Positions 13,836 to 21,814 of a stretch of DNA of 22,646 nt are shown piece by piece (the stretch's first letter is position 1; each line of letters opens with the position of its first letter). The DNA is from CAYSBK01 sp964429265. GTDB lineage: Bacteria > Planctomycetota > Phycisphaerae > Sedimentisphaerales > Anaerobacaceae. Made by a program: the position numbers and the translations under genes. The stretch is from positions 1 to 22,646 of the forward strand of contig CAYSBK010000023.1 in the NCBI GenBank assembly GCA_964429265.1, written 5' to 3'. Under the pieces are notes generated by a model. The model saw only the letters and a list, made by a program, of their open reading frames with translations. It ran no database searches and was not told where the DNA came from.

Positions 13836-16271
13836 ATGATGACGTCGAAGAGATTCCGAAGTGATGCGATGATGGTTTTTCTATTGTCTGCGGCGGTGCT
13901 GAGCCTTGAGATCGCATTGACGCGCATTTTCTCTTTTACGATGTACCACCATTTCACCTATCTGGTTATCAGTGTTGCGTTGTTGGGTTTTGGGGCAGCG
14001 GGCACCTATTTGACAGTCAGGACGCGCGGGCCGGACGCAGCAGGCGATCAACAGTTCCTCGGAAGAATGGCGACATTTGGCGCGGCGACCATGTTGGCGG
14101 CGGTGTTATTGATACCGCGAATCCATTTTTACCCTATTGATATGTATTACCGTGGAGACTACAGCAATTTGCTGTCACTGTGGGTCATAATCCTGCTGGC
14201 GGCGTCGCCGTTTTTCTTTGCCGGTGCGTGCATTGCATTCATCCTGAGTCGGGCGGCGGAGGGGATTAACCGCGTGTACTTTGCCGACCTGGCAGGTGGG
14301 GCGATGGGGTGTTTGCTGGTGCTTTTCTTGATAAACAAGGCCGGTGCCATTGCGGCGTGCTTTATCTGTTCGGCTATGGCGCTGCTGGCGGCGGCACTGG
14401 CAACGGAGAGGCGACGAACGCTGCGTATTGCAGCGGTACTGGTTGTCGTGGCAACAGCGGGATGGGTTGCGGCGAGGAATCCGTTTCCGTTATACGTGCC
14501 ACGGCACAAGCAAATGTTCGGCAAAGAACATTTGGTTGAGGCTGTGAAGTGGCACGTAACGTCCCGCCTGGATGTAACCCGGCCGGTGGATGTGTACCAT
14601 TCATTCGGCGGGGCACTATCGGACAGGTATGAAGGTCCGCCTCAAAGGGCGCGCATCATTTACCAGGATGGAACGGCGTTAACGGGGATCATCCAGCCGA
14701 CGTCCGGTCCTTTGGAGACGGCGTCGCTGGGCTACTATCTGCAGGGTGCGGCATACCAGATCAGGCCAGATGCGAACGTGCTTGTTATCGGCTGCGGCGG
14801 CGGGCCGGACATTATGATAGCTTTGCATCACGCTGCGCGACATGTTGTGGGGGTTGACATTAACCCGCAGATGATCAATTTGCTGCATGCGTATGGCCGG
14901 TTCGCCAATAACGTGTTCGAGCGTGACGACGTCGAATTGGTCGTGTCAGAGGGCAGGCATTTTCTCAGCCGTGACGAGCGCAGCTTTGATGTTATTCAGC
15001 TAAGCGGCGTCGACACTTCCGCGGCACAGGCAGCCGGCGCCTATGCGCTGAGCGAGAATTTCATCTATACCGTTGAGGCTTTCAAAGAGTACTACGAACA
15101 TTTGAACAAAGACGGCATAGTCAATTTTTCTCGTCCGCGCGGCTGGCAGACCTTGAGGATAATTGCCACCTGGATGCAAACGTTTCAAGAACTGGGCGTG
15201 CCTGAGCCGTGGCGACATATGATGGTTTTGAACGGTAAAGGCCTTGGCCGAATCAAGGTGGGCGAGACGTGGATGGTGGAGGAATATTCCTGGGCCCAGA
15301 CACTGGTGAAGCGCTCGCCGTTCACGCCACAGGAGGTTGAAAAACTGAGGACATGGACTGAGGAAAAGCTCGGTTTTGAGGTGTTGTACGACCCGTACAA
15401 GCGCCGTGGAACTGCGGAAGAAGAGCTCATTCTTGCCGATGCGTCCGGCCGCAGGGCTTTCATAAAAGCGTATCCGCAAAACATCGTTGCCTGTCGGGAT
15501 GATAAGCCGTTTTACTTTCAGTGCTATCGCTGGGAGAACCTTCTTCCGAGAAACCTCTTCAGAAGAGATGTCCCGCTTCCAACGGCGTTCGTTGTTGTTT
15601 TGGGTGCTTTGGGGGCTGCAATCATTTTGAGCGCCTTGTTCATACTTTATCCGCTGTTCCGGCATACGGCCGCAGCAAGGCAGGGGCAACGTGGCAGTAT
15701 CTTCTTCTACTTTGCGTGCCTGGGGATAGGGTTTATCTTCATTGAAATAGGTCTTCTGCAGAGGTTGTCGGTTTTCCTTGGTGGGCCGGCGTATTCAATT
15801 TCCATAACACTGTTCACTATCCTGCTGGCATCGGGAATCGGCAGCTTTCTTTCGCGGAACTGGTCGGGCAGGCCTTTCCGGTTACTTGCGGTTGTAATAC
15901 CGTTGCTGGCAATCGGGGTGGTGGGGGAACTGGCGATTTTGGCCTATGCGATGCCGCGGTTGATGCATCTGTCGCACGGGCTGCGGGCGGTTTCGGCGAT
16001 TGCGATGATTGCACCGCTGGCGGTTCTTATGGGGATGCCTTTTCCGACGGGTTTGCGATACGTGGACCGACACCGGCCCGAGCTCAACCCGTGGGCGTGG
16101 GGGGTCAACGCATGCGCGACGGTAATAGGGTCCGTGGTTTGCATCATCGTCAGCTTGGTGGCGGGTTTCAGCACGGTGCTTTTGCTGGCAGCGGGTGTGT
16201 ACATTGCCGGCTGGTTGATTTTTGCCGGTTCGCAGGGCGGCAGCAAACGCGCGTATCAGTCTGTCAGCTGA
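13836..16271 (+). CDS. Multi-pass membrane protein with spermidine-synthase-like core
   Basis: The 811-residue product has about seven predicted membrane helices in residues 10-215, a soluble SAM-dependent-methyltransferase-like Rossmann domain, and about six or seven helices at the C-terminus. The core shows VLVIGCGGGPDI and VVGVDINPQMINLL, as in spermidine synthases. Where aminopropyltransferases carry the catalytic Asp, this protein reads DVIQLSGVDTS, with Ser at that position. Polyamine synthesis is therefore doubtful. Similar membrane-fused 'spermidine synthase' proteins are common in environmental bacteria and have no firm function. The ATG at 13836 has AGGAG seven bases upstream; a TTG at 13812 is rejected. 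To the eye the gene is more A/T-rich than its neighbours. It appears monocistronic. Confidence 0.8.
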   Translation: MMTSKRFRSDAMMVFLLSAAVLSLEIALTRIFSFTMYHHFTYLVISVALLGFGAAGTYLTVRTRGPDAAGDQQFLGRMATFGAATMLAAVLLIPRIHFYPIDMYYRGDYSNLLSLWVIILLAASPFFFAGACIAFILSRAAEGINRVYFADLAGGAMGCLLVLFLINKAGAIAACFICSAMALLAAALATERRRTLRIAAVLVVVATAGWVAARNPFPLYVPRHKQMFGKEHLVEAVKWHVTSRLDVTRPVDVYHSFGGALSDRYEGPPQRARIIYQDGTALTGIIQPTSGPLETASLGYYLQGAAYQIRPDANVLVIGCGGGPDIMIALHHAARHVVGVDINPQMINLLHAYGRFANNVFERDDVELVVSEGRHFLSRDERSFDVIQLSGVDTSAAQAAGAYALSENFIYTVEAFKEYYEHLNKDGIVNFSRPRGWQTLRIIATWMQTFQELGVPEPWRHMMVLNGKGLGRIKVGETWMVEEYSWAQTLVKRSPFTPQEVEKLRTWTEEKLGFEVLYDPYKRRGTAEEELILADASGRRAFIKAYPQNIVACRDDKPFYFQCYRWENLLPRNLFRRDVPLPTAFVVVLGALGAAIILSALFILYPLFRHTAAARQGQRGSIFFYFACLGIGFIFIEIGLLQRLSVFLGGPAYSISITLFTILLASGIGSFLSRNWSGRPFRLLAVVIPLLAIGVVGELAILAYAMPRLMHLSHGLRAVSAIAMIAPLAVLMGMPFPTGLRYVDRHRPELNPWAWGVNACATVIGSVVCIIVSLVAGFSTVLLLAAGVYIAGWLIFAGSQGGSKRAYQSVS

Positions 16272-16485
16272 TAGCGTGTATTAGCGTGGTGCCGAAGGGC
16301 CCTCGGTTGGCGGTATCGTCGAGGCCGGCATATCGTCGCAGGCTTATCTGAGGCGTGTGCCCGGATTGACTTGACCAGGTGGTTCGTTTGCGCGTCGGCG
16401 GTGAGGCCGTGACGTACGATGCCGTCCGGGTGCACGTTCAGCAACGCAGCGGCGGCGGTTCGATGCTCTGGGGGGCGGCGGTGGT

Positions 16486-16740
16486 TTACTCGGTGACCTT
16501 GTAGACGGTGTCGCCTTTTCTTACGCGGTCGGGAACCTTCACGCCCACCGAGTCTCCGGCGTGGGCTTCCTGGACGGGGGCATTGTCGATTTGCATCGAG
16601 TCGACGGTGACCTCAAGGTCGGTGGTATGGCCCTTGATGTGGATTTTGTCGCCCATCTTGAGGTCGCCGGTCAACTCGATGGCCGCGACGACCGGCCTGG
16701 CAAAGAAATCCGATACGGTTCCGATTGGCTGCTCAGACAT
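16486..16740 (-). CDS. Stand-alone EF-Tu domain 2-like protein
   Basis: The 84-residue product consists of one beta-barrel domain like domain 2 of translational GTPases. PIGTVSDFF (5-13), LKMGDKIHIKG (28-38), VTVDSMQI (44-51) and HAGDSVGVKVP (60-70) follow the EF-Tu/IF2 domain-2 pattern. There is no GTPase domain. Such small proteins are usually annotated 'translation elongation factor-like'; their role is unknown. GAGGAG lies eight bases before the ATG at 16740; another ATG at 16746 is too close to it. The gene is transcribed away from apbE and faces the end of the membrane-protein gene. The 214 bases beyond its stop (16272-16485) hold no gene I can support. Confidence 0.8.
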   Translation of the reverse strand: MSEQPIGTVSDFFARPVVAAIELTGDLKMGDKIHIKGHTTDLEVTVDSMQIDNAPVQEAHAGDSVGVKVPDRVRKGDTVYKVTE

Positions 16741-16794
16741 CTCCATATCTCCTCAATTCGTTGCTGGTTTTTGACCGTCGGTACGCCTGTTGCA

Positions 16795-16822
16795 ATTGTA
16801 ACCCGTGCAGCCGGCAATGCAA
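16795..16822 (-). promoter_or_regulatory. Candidate promoter of the EF-Tu domain 2-like gene
   Basis: On the minus strand, TTGCAT (16822-16817) and TACAAT (16800-16795, five of six consensus bases) are separated by 16 bases. This would give a leader of about 50 bases. Confidence 0.35.
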
Positions 16823-16874
16823 GCGGCTGTCGCGGCGGGGCAGATTGCCGGGACGTTGACTGCAATGGGGCTTG

Positions 16875-16903
16875 TTGTAATGGCGGGGGTCGGCGGTTAT
16901 GCT
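16875..16903 (+). promoter_or_regulatory. Candidate promoter of apbE
   Basis: TTGTAA (16875-16880) and TATGCT (16898-16903) are separated by 17 bases, each matching four of six consensus positions. A TTGACT at 16856-16861 is a better -35 but has no well-placed -10. Confidence 0.3.
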
Positions 16904-16967
16904 CGATAAGAGCTGGCGGCCGGTCGGGGGCAGTTGGCTGCGTGCCGGCCGCAGCGGAGCGACAGCA

Positions 16968-18032
16968 ATGAGCACGAGAACAAGGACAGCGGTTGAAGTT
17001 CTGATAGGTCTTTGCCTTGTGTTGTCGGCGTATCTGGGCCTTCGCCGGTCGCGGGTGGGGTTGTGGCCGGCCGGTCGGATTGCCAGCGACAGCGGCTACC
17101 ACCAGGTGATGGGTACGTTCGCCAGGGTGGTCGTGGTAGCGGACGATGTTCGCATCGCGGAACGCTGTATCAGGCGGGCGCTGGCGGAAATCCGGCGGAT
17201 TGACGAACTGATGAGCGATTACAAGGGTGATTCCGAGATATCACAGGTCAACCGCCACGCCTATGAGAGGGCCGTTAAAGTAAGCAGAGACACGTTCGAA
17301 GTGCTGCGAAAAAGTATCCGGTACAGTCGGCTAAGCCGGGGGGCATTCGATGTTACGGTCGGTCCGCTTGTTGATTTGTGGAGAGCCGCGGCCGAGGCGA
17401 ACCGTCCACCGAGTCCGCAGCAGTTACAGCAGGTACGCGGCCGGGTCGGTTATGAGAAGCTGGTTCTGGATGCGAATGCGCTTACGGTTCGTTTCAAGGT
17501 CGAAGGTATGAGGGTGGACCTGGGTGCGGTAGCAAAAGGCTACGCAGTCGATAAGGCGATAATGGCGGCCCGGAAAGCCGGTGCGATAGGAGGGATGGTT
17601 GATATAGGTGGTGACATTCGGTGCTTCGGTGCTCCGCCGGCGGGCAGGACGGCGTGGCTGGTAGGCGTGCAGGACCCGCGGAGGCCGGTTGATTTGCCGG
17701 GTACCGGCCAGCCGATACTGGTGCTGAGGCTCGTAAAGGGGGCGGTCGCCACAAGCGGCAGCTACCAGAGGTCGGCGATGATCGGCGGGCAAAGGTACAG
17801 TCATATCATCGACGGGCGCACGGGCGGCAGTGCCGTGGGGCTTTGGAGCGTTACGGTTATATGCGACGAGGCAGCCGATGCGGATGCCTTGGCGACGGCC
17901 ATCAGCGTGATGGGCAGGGAAAAAGGGCTGGCTTTGATTGAGCAAATCCCGCGTGCCGAGGCCATTGTGATTCCCCAAGGCCCGCAGGTCAAGATTGTGA
18001 AAAGCAGTGGTGCCGACGGCTATATTCGTTGA
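16968..18032 (+). CDS. apbE: FAD:protein FMN transferase
   Basis: Mg-dependent flavin transferase that attaches FMN from FAD to Thr/Ser of extracytoplasmic protein domains. The 354-residue product has one N-terminal membrane segment (about 8-25) that anchors or exports it. Family motifs are MGTFARVVV (48-56), SEISQVN, RGAFDVTVGPLVDLW, VDLGAVAKGYAVDKA, GGDIRCFG, ATSGSYQR, HIIDGRTGG and the acidic ADADALATA near the Mg site. The ATG at 16968 follows GGAG by eight bases; an earlier in-frame ATG at 16899 would put a charged segment before the membrane helix. It converges on rnfB with a 14-base gap. Its likely substrates are RnfG and RnfD, encoded on the opposite strand. Confidence 0.95.
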   Translation: MSTRTRTAVEVLIGLCLVLSAYLGLRRSRVGLWPAGRIASDSGYHQVMGTFARVVVVADDVRIAERCIRRALAEIRRIDELMSDYKGDSEISQVNRHAYERAVKVSRDTFEVLRKSIRYSRLSRGAFDVTVGPLVDLWRAAAEANRPPSPQQLQQVRGRVGYEKLVLDANALTVRFKVEGMRVDLGAVAKGYAVDKAIMAARKAGAIGGMVDIGGDIRCFGAPPAGRTAWLVGVQDPRRPVDLPGTGQPILVLRLVKGAVATSGSYQRSAMIGGQRYSHIIDGRTGGSAVGLWSVTVICDEAADADALATAISVMGREKGLALIEQIPRAEAIVIPQGPQVKIVKSSGADGYIR

Positions 18033-18046
18033 TCAGAACCGCAGCG

Positions 18047-18925
18047 TCAGGTCTTGGCGGCGGCTTTCTTTTTGGGCTGACGTGGGGGCGGGGCAGTCGG
18101 TCCGCGGTAGACTATCGTGGCGTTCGGGCACTTGTTCATAGCGGTTTCGGCCTGTTCGGAAGGCTGATAACGGGAATAATCCAGCCGGGCGAGGTTATCC
18201 TCGACGACAAAAATGTCGGTTTGTTTTGCGCACAGTCCGCAGCCGATACAGCCGACTGCGCACATCTGCCTGGTTGACTTTCCATTTTCGCGGTTGCGGC
18301 AGGCGACGGTCATCATATCGGGGTAGCTGAAAGGCACCATCTCGATGATATTCCGCGGGCAAGCCTCGGCACAGGCGCCGCAGCCGGTGCACTTGCGGTA
18401 GTCGACCGTGGCCAGGCCGTCGATGACTTTAAGGGCGTCGAACTTGCAGGCCCTTGTGCAGTCGCCGTAGCCGAGGCAGCCGAACTTGCAGGCCTGGACG
18501 TTGGCCAAGGCGTCGGCGGCGGTGCAGGTTTCGATGCCGGCATAGGTGGCGTAATAGGTTCGGTCAGCGGTGTGTGCACGGCAGTGGACGATGGGTCTTT
18601 TGGCGGGGCCTGAATCGCTTATCTGCAGGCTAAGGGCCTTTGCAATTTGTTGTGCGACTTTTGGGCCTCCTGGCGCACATCGGCCTATCAAATCGGGTTG
18701 GCGGACGACGGCCTTTGCGTAGGAGGCGCATCCGGCAAAACCACACGCGCCGCAGTCCAGATTCGGCAGGACCCGGCGGACCTGCTCAATCTTGGGGTCG
18801 ACCTCGACCTTGAGTTTTATGCTGGCGATAAGCAGCACAACCGCAAAGGCGCCGGCCAGCCCCAGCATTACCAGTCCGGCGGGCCAGGCGTTCGTCCATA
18901 GCTGGTAGAGGGTGGCAACGATCAT
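18047..18925 (-). CDS. rnfB: Rnf complex subunit RnfB, iron-sulfur electron-entry subunit
   Basis: RnfB accepts electrons from ferredoxin and passes them into the membrane-bound Rnf complex. The 292-residue product has an N-terminal membrane helix (about 15-37). A 4Fe-4S domain follows with Cys58, Cys61, Cys66 and Cys83 (LDCGACGFAGCASYA). Further cysteine clusters are CKFGCLGYGDCTRAC, CTGCGACAEACP and CAVGCIGCGLCAKQ, so several [4Fe-4S] clusters are expected. The Pro/Lys/Ala-rich tail (about 275-292) looks unstructured. The ATG overlaps the rnfA stop by four bases. It is the last gene of the operon and ends 14 bases from the convergent apbE. Confidence 0.95.
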   Translation of the reverse strand: MIVATLYQLWTNAWPAGLVMLGLAGAFAVVLLIASIKLKVEVDPKIEQVRRVLPNLDCGACGFAGCASYAKAVVRQPDLIGRCAPGGPKVAQQIAKALSLQISDSGPAKRPIVHCRAHTADRTYYATYAGIETCTAADALANVQACKFGCLGYGDCTRACKFDALKVIDGLATVDYRKCTGCGACAEACPRNIIEMVPFSYPDMMTVACRNRENGKSTRQMCAVGCIGCGLCAKQTDIFVVEDNLARLDYSRYQPSEQAETAMNKCPNATIVYRGPTAPPPRQPKKKAAAKT

Positions 18926-19512
18926 TTGACCATTCCTGCAAATCCCATAAACGCCAGGCTAAGCAGTCCGGCGGTTATCAGCGTAATCGGTGCGCCCCGG
19001 AGGCAGTTTGGGACGTCGGCGAGGTTGAGGTTTTCGCGGATGCCGGCCATTATGCATATCGCCATCGTAAAGCCTATCCCGCCGCCGAAGCTAAGCACAG
19101 CGGCCATCGGCAGGGTCTTTATGCCCCAGAGGTTGATGAAAAGACACAAACCGAGTATCGCGCAGTTGGTTGTAATCAGGGGGAGAAATATCCCGAAACT
19201 ATCGTACAGCGAAGGGAAGAACTTTCGGACGTACATCTCCACCAACTGAACGGCTCCGGCAATAACGAGGATGTAGCAGACGTAGCGTGTGACGCCGAGA
19301 CCCAGTTGCATCAGGACCCAGTGGTCTATCATCCAGGTGAGCGTGCCGGCCAGGGTTATAACGAAGGTGACGGCCAGGCCCATCCCGAAGGCCATATCGA
19401 TTCTGCCCGATACGCCCAGGTACGGACATATGCCGAGGAACTTGGTGAATACAAGGTTTTTTATCAGGACGATCGAAATGAATCCGACCAGCAGGGCCGT
19501 TATTGTATCCAT
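18922..19512 (-). CDS. rnfA: Rnf complex membrane subunit RnfA
   Basis: RnfA is a six-helix integral membrane subunit that, with RnfE, forms the core of the ion-translocating complex and binds an iron-sulfur centre between the two. The 196-residue product shows KNLVFTKFLGICPYLGVS (18-35) and PLITTNCAILGLCLF, the two conserved cysteine-bearing regions. A strong AAGGAG precedes the ATG at 19512, 12 bases after the rnfE stop. The end overlaps the rnfB start (ATGA), suggesting coupled translation. NqrE is the sodium-pumping NQR homologue, but the presence of rnfB and rnfC-type subunits favours Rnf. Confidence 0.95.
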   Translation of the reverse strand: MDTITALLVGFISIVLIKNLVFTKFLGICPYLGVSGRIDMAFGMGLAVTFVITLAGTLTWMIDHWVLMQLGLGVTRYVCYILVIAGAVQLVEMYVRKFFPSLYDSFGIFLPLITTNCAILGLCLFINLWGIKTLPMAAVLSFGGGIGFTMAICIMAGIRENLNLADVPNCLRGAPITLITAGLLSLAFMGFAGMVK

Positions 19513-19524
19513 AAGCTGCTCCTT

Positions 19525-20160
19525 TTATGACCTTGTTTTGGTTATAGAGTTCACCAGGGCAAGTATAAGTCCCAGCGTTATGAAGGCGCCGACGGGCATA
19601 CCCATTGCCGCCCAGGGCACGAACCAGCCGCCTTCTTCCCGCAAGGGCAGTAGTTGGATTTCAAAAAGCGCTCCCGTCGCCAGAAACTCCCTGATACCGG
19701 CCAAGACGCACAGCGCCGCGGTAAAACCAAGGCCCATAGCTATCGCATCGACGATACTGACGGTGATGGTGTTTTTGCTGGCGCAGGCTTCGGCGCGACA
19801 AATGATTATGCAGTTGACGATGATAAGGGGGATGTAGGGCCCGAGGGCATCGCTCATCGTCGGCACGAACGCCTTGAGAAAGAGGTCGCAAATCGTAACA
19901 AACGTGGCGATGGTCAGTGCGAACATCAGTATGCGCAGGTGCGGCTTGAGCGAATTCCGCATAAGGCTGACCACTATGTTGCTGCACAGCAGCACGAATA
20001 TCACGCTGCAGCCCATCGTCAGGGCGGGTTTTATCGCGGCGGTAACGGCCAGGGTGGGACACATTCCCAGAAGAAGGCGCAGCACGGGATTTTCTCGCCA
20101 CAGCCCGGCAAGGAGCGTGTCTGCGTAGATGTTCGTCGATTTCGGCGTTTCATCTGCCAT
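19525..20160 (-). CDS. rnfE: Rnf complex membrane subunit RnfE
   Basis: Integral membrane partner of RnfA and homologue of NqrD. The 211-residue product has WRENPVLRLLLGMCPTLAVT (21-40) and PLIIVNCIIICRAEACASKN, containing the conserved cysteines and the characteristic NC...CRAEA signature, followed by further membrane helices. The ATG at 20160 overlaps the end of rnfG by 11 bases, with AAGGA about 10 bases upstream. It precedes rnfA by 12 bases. Order and overlaps indicate one operon. Confidence 0.95.
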   Translation of the reverse strand: MADETPKSTNIYADTLLAGLWRENPVLRLLLGMCPTLAVTAAIKPALTMGCSVIFVLLCSNIVVSLMRNSLKPHLRILMFALTIATFVTICDLFLKAFVPTMSDALGPYIPLIIVNCIIICRAEACASKNTITVSIVDAIAMGLGFTAALCVLAGIREFLATGALFEIQLLPLREEGGWFVPWAAMGMPVGAFITLGLILALVNSITKTRS

Positions 20161-20767
20161 CGGGTAACAGTCCTTTTTGCTTCATCTGTTGCTTTATCTG
20201 CAGGGCGGTATTGTTTACGAGGTTGACGACGGATTCGCTGCTGACCGTCGCGCCGGTTATGGCGACTATCTGGGAATCTATTTTCTTGTCGTCACCGGTC
20301 TTGAGCAACTCCAGCGGTTCGGCCGGTGCGGCGCGAAACTGTTCGCGAAAATACGGCGTTTTTATCTTGTCGCCGAAGCCGGGCGTTTCGTTGCTCGAAA
20401 GTACGGCGAAGCCGGCGTACTTTTCGAAAGCGGGGTCAACGGCCAGTACCAGCTCGATCTTATCCTGAAAGCCCGGTCCCGATGCATTGAACGCCCAGCC
20501 GACGGTTTCATTGGCATCGGAAAGACCGCGGTAAAGCGCAACGACCTGCTTTTCGCCCCGCTGCGATTTTATGGTGAGTTTTTCCTGGAGTCGGAAGCTG
20601 TTTGCATCCGGCAGGAGCGTACGCATCAGGCGGGCGAGTTTTTCGGCCTTGTTTCGCTCGATAATGGGCGACCAGGCGGCGTTGGCAATCGCTATCAAAA
20701 GCCCGAAGAAGAACGCCGAGGCCATCAACAGCCAGCTTTGTTGGATGAAGTATCTCAGTTTATTCAC
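20150..20767 (-). CDS. rnfG: Rnf complex subunit RnfG, flavoprotein
   Basis: RnfG is a membrane-anchored subunit carrying covalent FMN on its extracytoplasmic domain. With a GTG start at 20767 it is 205 residues long, with one membrane helix (about 11-31). An FMN-binding domain follows with ETPGFGDKI (127-135) and the flavinylation motif TGATVSS (171-177), where Thr174 is the expected FMN site. The GTG is chosen because GGAGGT lies seven bases upstream and the preceding residues of the longer frame lie inside rnfD. This puts the start eight bases inside the end of rnfD, so the two are translationally coupled. Confidence 0.93.
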   Translation of the reverse strand: MNKLRYFIQQSWLLMASAFFFGLLIAIANAAWSPIIERNKAEKLARLMRTLLPDANSFRLQEKLTIKSQRGEKQVVALYRGLSDANETVGWAFNASGPGFQDKIELVLAVDPAFEKYAGFAVLSSNETPGFGDKIKTPYFREQFRAAPAEPLELLKTGDDKKIDSQIVAITGATVSSESVVNLVNNTALQIKQQMKQKGLLPDGR

Positions 20768-21779
20768 CTGGTTTACCTCCGGCGGGTACGAGCCTGCAGA
20801 ACCGGTCGATAAGGGGGGTGGTTGCATTCATCAACAGGACGGCGAACATCACGCCTTCGGGATATTCGCCGACGATTCTTATCAGCATTGTCAGTGTTCC
20901 GATGCCTATGCCGAAGATCCACATCCCTTTTGTCGTCAAAGGTGCGGTAACGGGGTCGGTGGCGATAAAGAACGCTCCGAGCAGAAGCCCGCCGGCCGTC
21001 AGGTGGACAAGCGGCGAGACGTACGCATCGGGGTTTACCAGGTGCGCAATGCCTGCGAAAACGAACGCCGAAGCCAGCATGCCGGCGGGGATTTGCCAGC
21101 TTATGGTTCTGCGAATCAGCAGGTAGAGTGCGCCGAGCAGGATGGCCAGGCTGCTTGTTTCGCCGAGGCAGCCGCCGGTGCGGCCTTCGAACATAGCGGC
21201 GAGCTGCCGGTTGACTGTGGCGGCGCCGGTTTTGTTTTTGATAGCGTCCTTGCTGTGTGCCAGCGGCGTCTGGCGGCTGACGGCGTCGAGGCCGGTGTCG
21301 GGGCCGATCTGCGGCATCTGGGGATTGAGCGTTGCGGGTACGGTCCAGGTGGTCATAAGCATCCCGAAGGACGCCATGAGGAAGGCCCTGCCGGCCATAG
21401 CGGGATTAAAGATGTTCGAGCCGAGCCCGCCGAAGACCATTTTGCCTATGGCGATGGCGAAGGCGCTTCCTATCACGGCCGCCCAGGCCGGCAGCGCCGG
21501 CGGCAGCGACAGAGCCAGGATTATGCCGGTAACGACTGCGCTGAAGTCTGCCAGCGACTCCATCGGTCGTGGCTTTCGGCGGATGAGGTTGCACAGCAGT
21601 TCGGTGAGAACCGAGGCCGCCACGCAGGCGGCGACAAGGATGGCGGCGCGGACGCGGAAAAAGTACCAAGCGGCCGTAACAGCGGGCAACAACGCTACTG
21701 CGACGTCGATCATCACCGTCCGCGTCGAAAGCGGCTTGCTGATGTGCGGTGACGGTGAAACTACCAAGCTCTTGAGCAT
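20760..21779 (-). CDS. rnfD: Rnf complex membrane subunit RnfD
   Basis: Multi-pass membrane subunit homologous to NqrB, expected to carry covalent FMN and to help move ions. The 339-residue product has the early SPSPHI motif (8-13), many membrane helices, GSNIFNPAMAGRAFL (120-134) and GGCLGETSSLAILLG (202-216). ATDPVTAPLT lies near the end. The flavinylation region reads LDAVSRQTPLA (164-174): Thr171 is retained, but the usual GA before it is RQ. Whether ApbE still uses this site is open. AGGAAAGG precedes the ATG. The gene is 35 bases after rnfC and overlaps rnfG by eight bases. Confidence 0.94.
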   Translation of the reverse strand: MLKSLVVSPSPHISKPLSTRTVMIDVAVALLPAVTAAWYFFRVRAAILVAACVAASVLTELLCNLIRRKPRPMESLADFSAVVTGIILALSLPPALPAWAAVIGSAFAIAIGKMVFGGLGSNIFNPAMAGRAFLMASFGMLMTTWTVPATLNPQMPQIGPDTGLDAVSRQTPLAHSKDAIKNKTGAATVNRQLAAMFEGRTGGCLGETSSLAILLGALYLLIRRTISWQIPAGMLASAFVFAGIAHLVNPDAYVSPLVHLTAGGLLLGAFFIATDPVTAPLTTKGMWIFGIGIGTLTMLIRIVGEYPEGVMFAVLLMNATTPLIDRFCRLVPAGGKPGE

Positions 21780-21814
21780 TTACCTTTCCTGGTGATTTAC
21801 AATCGGCCGGGCAT

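Noticed and set aside
16292..16306. Hairpin CCGA/TCGG after the 811-residue membrane protein gene as a terminator
   Set aside because: Only four base pairs and no T-run follows.
16256..16444. A 62-codon minus-strand frame in the gap before the EF-Tu domain 2-like gene's stop
   Set aside because: No Shine-Dalgarno, His/Arg-rich shadow-like translation and overlap with the end of a real gene.
20571..21752. A 393-codon plus-strand frame opposite rnfG and rnfD
   Set aside because: Antisense to two recognised Rnf subunits; the Gly/Ala/Gln-rich translation has no family resemblance.
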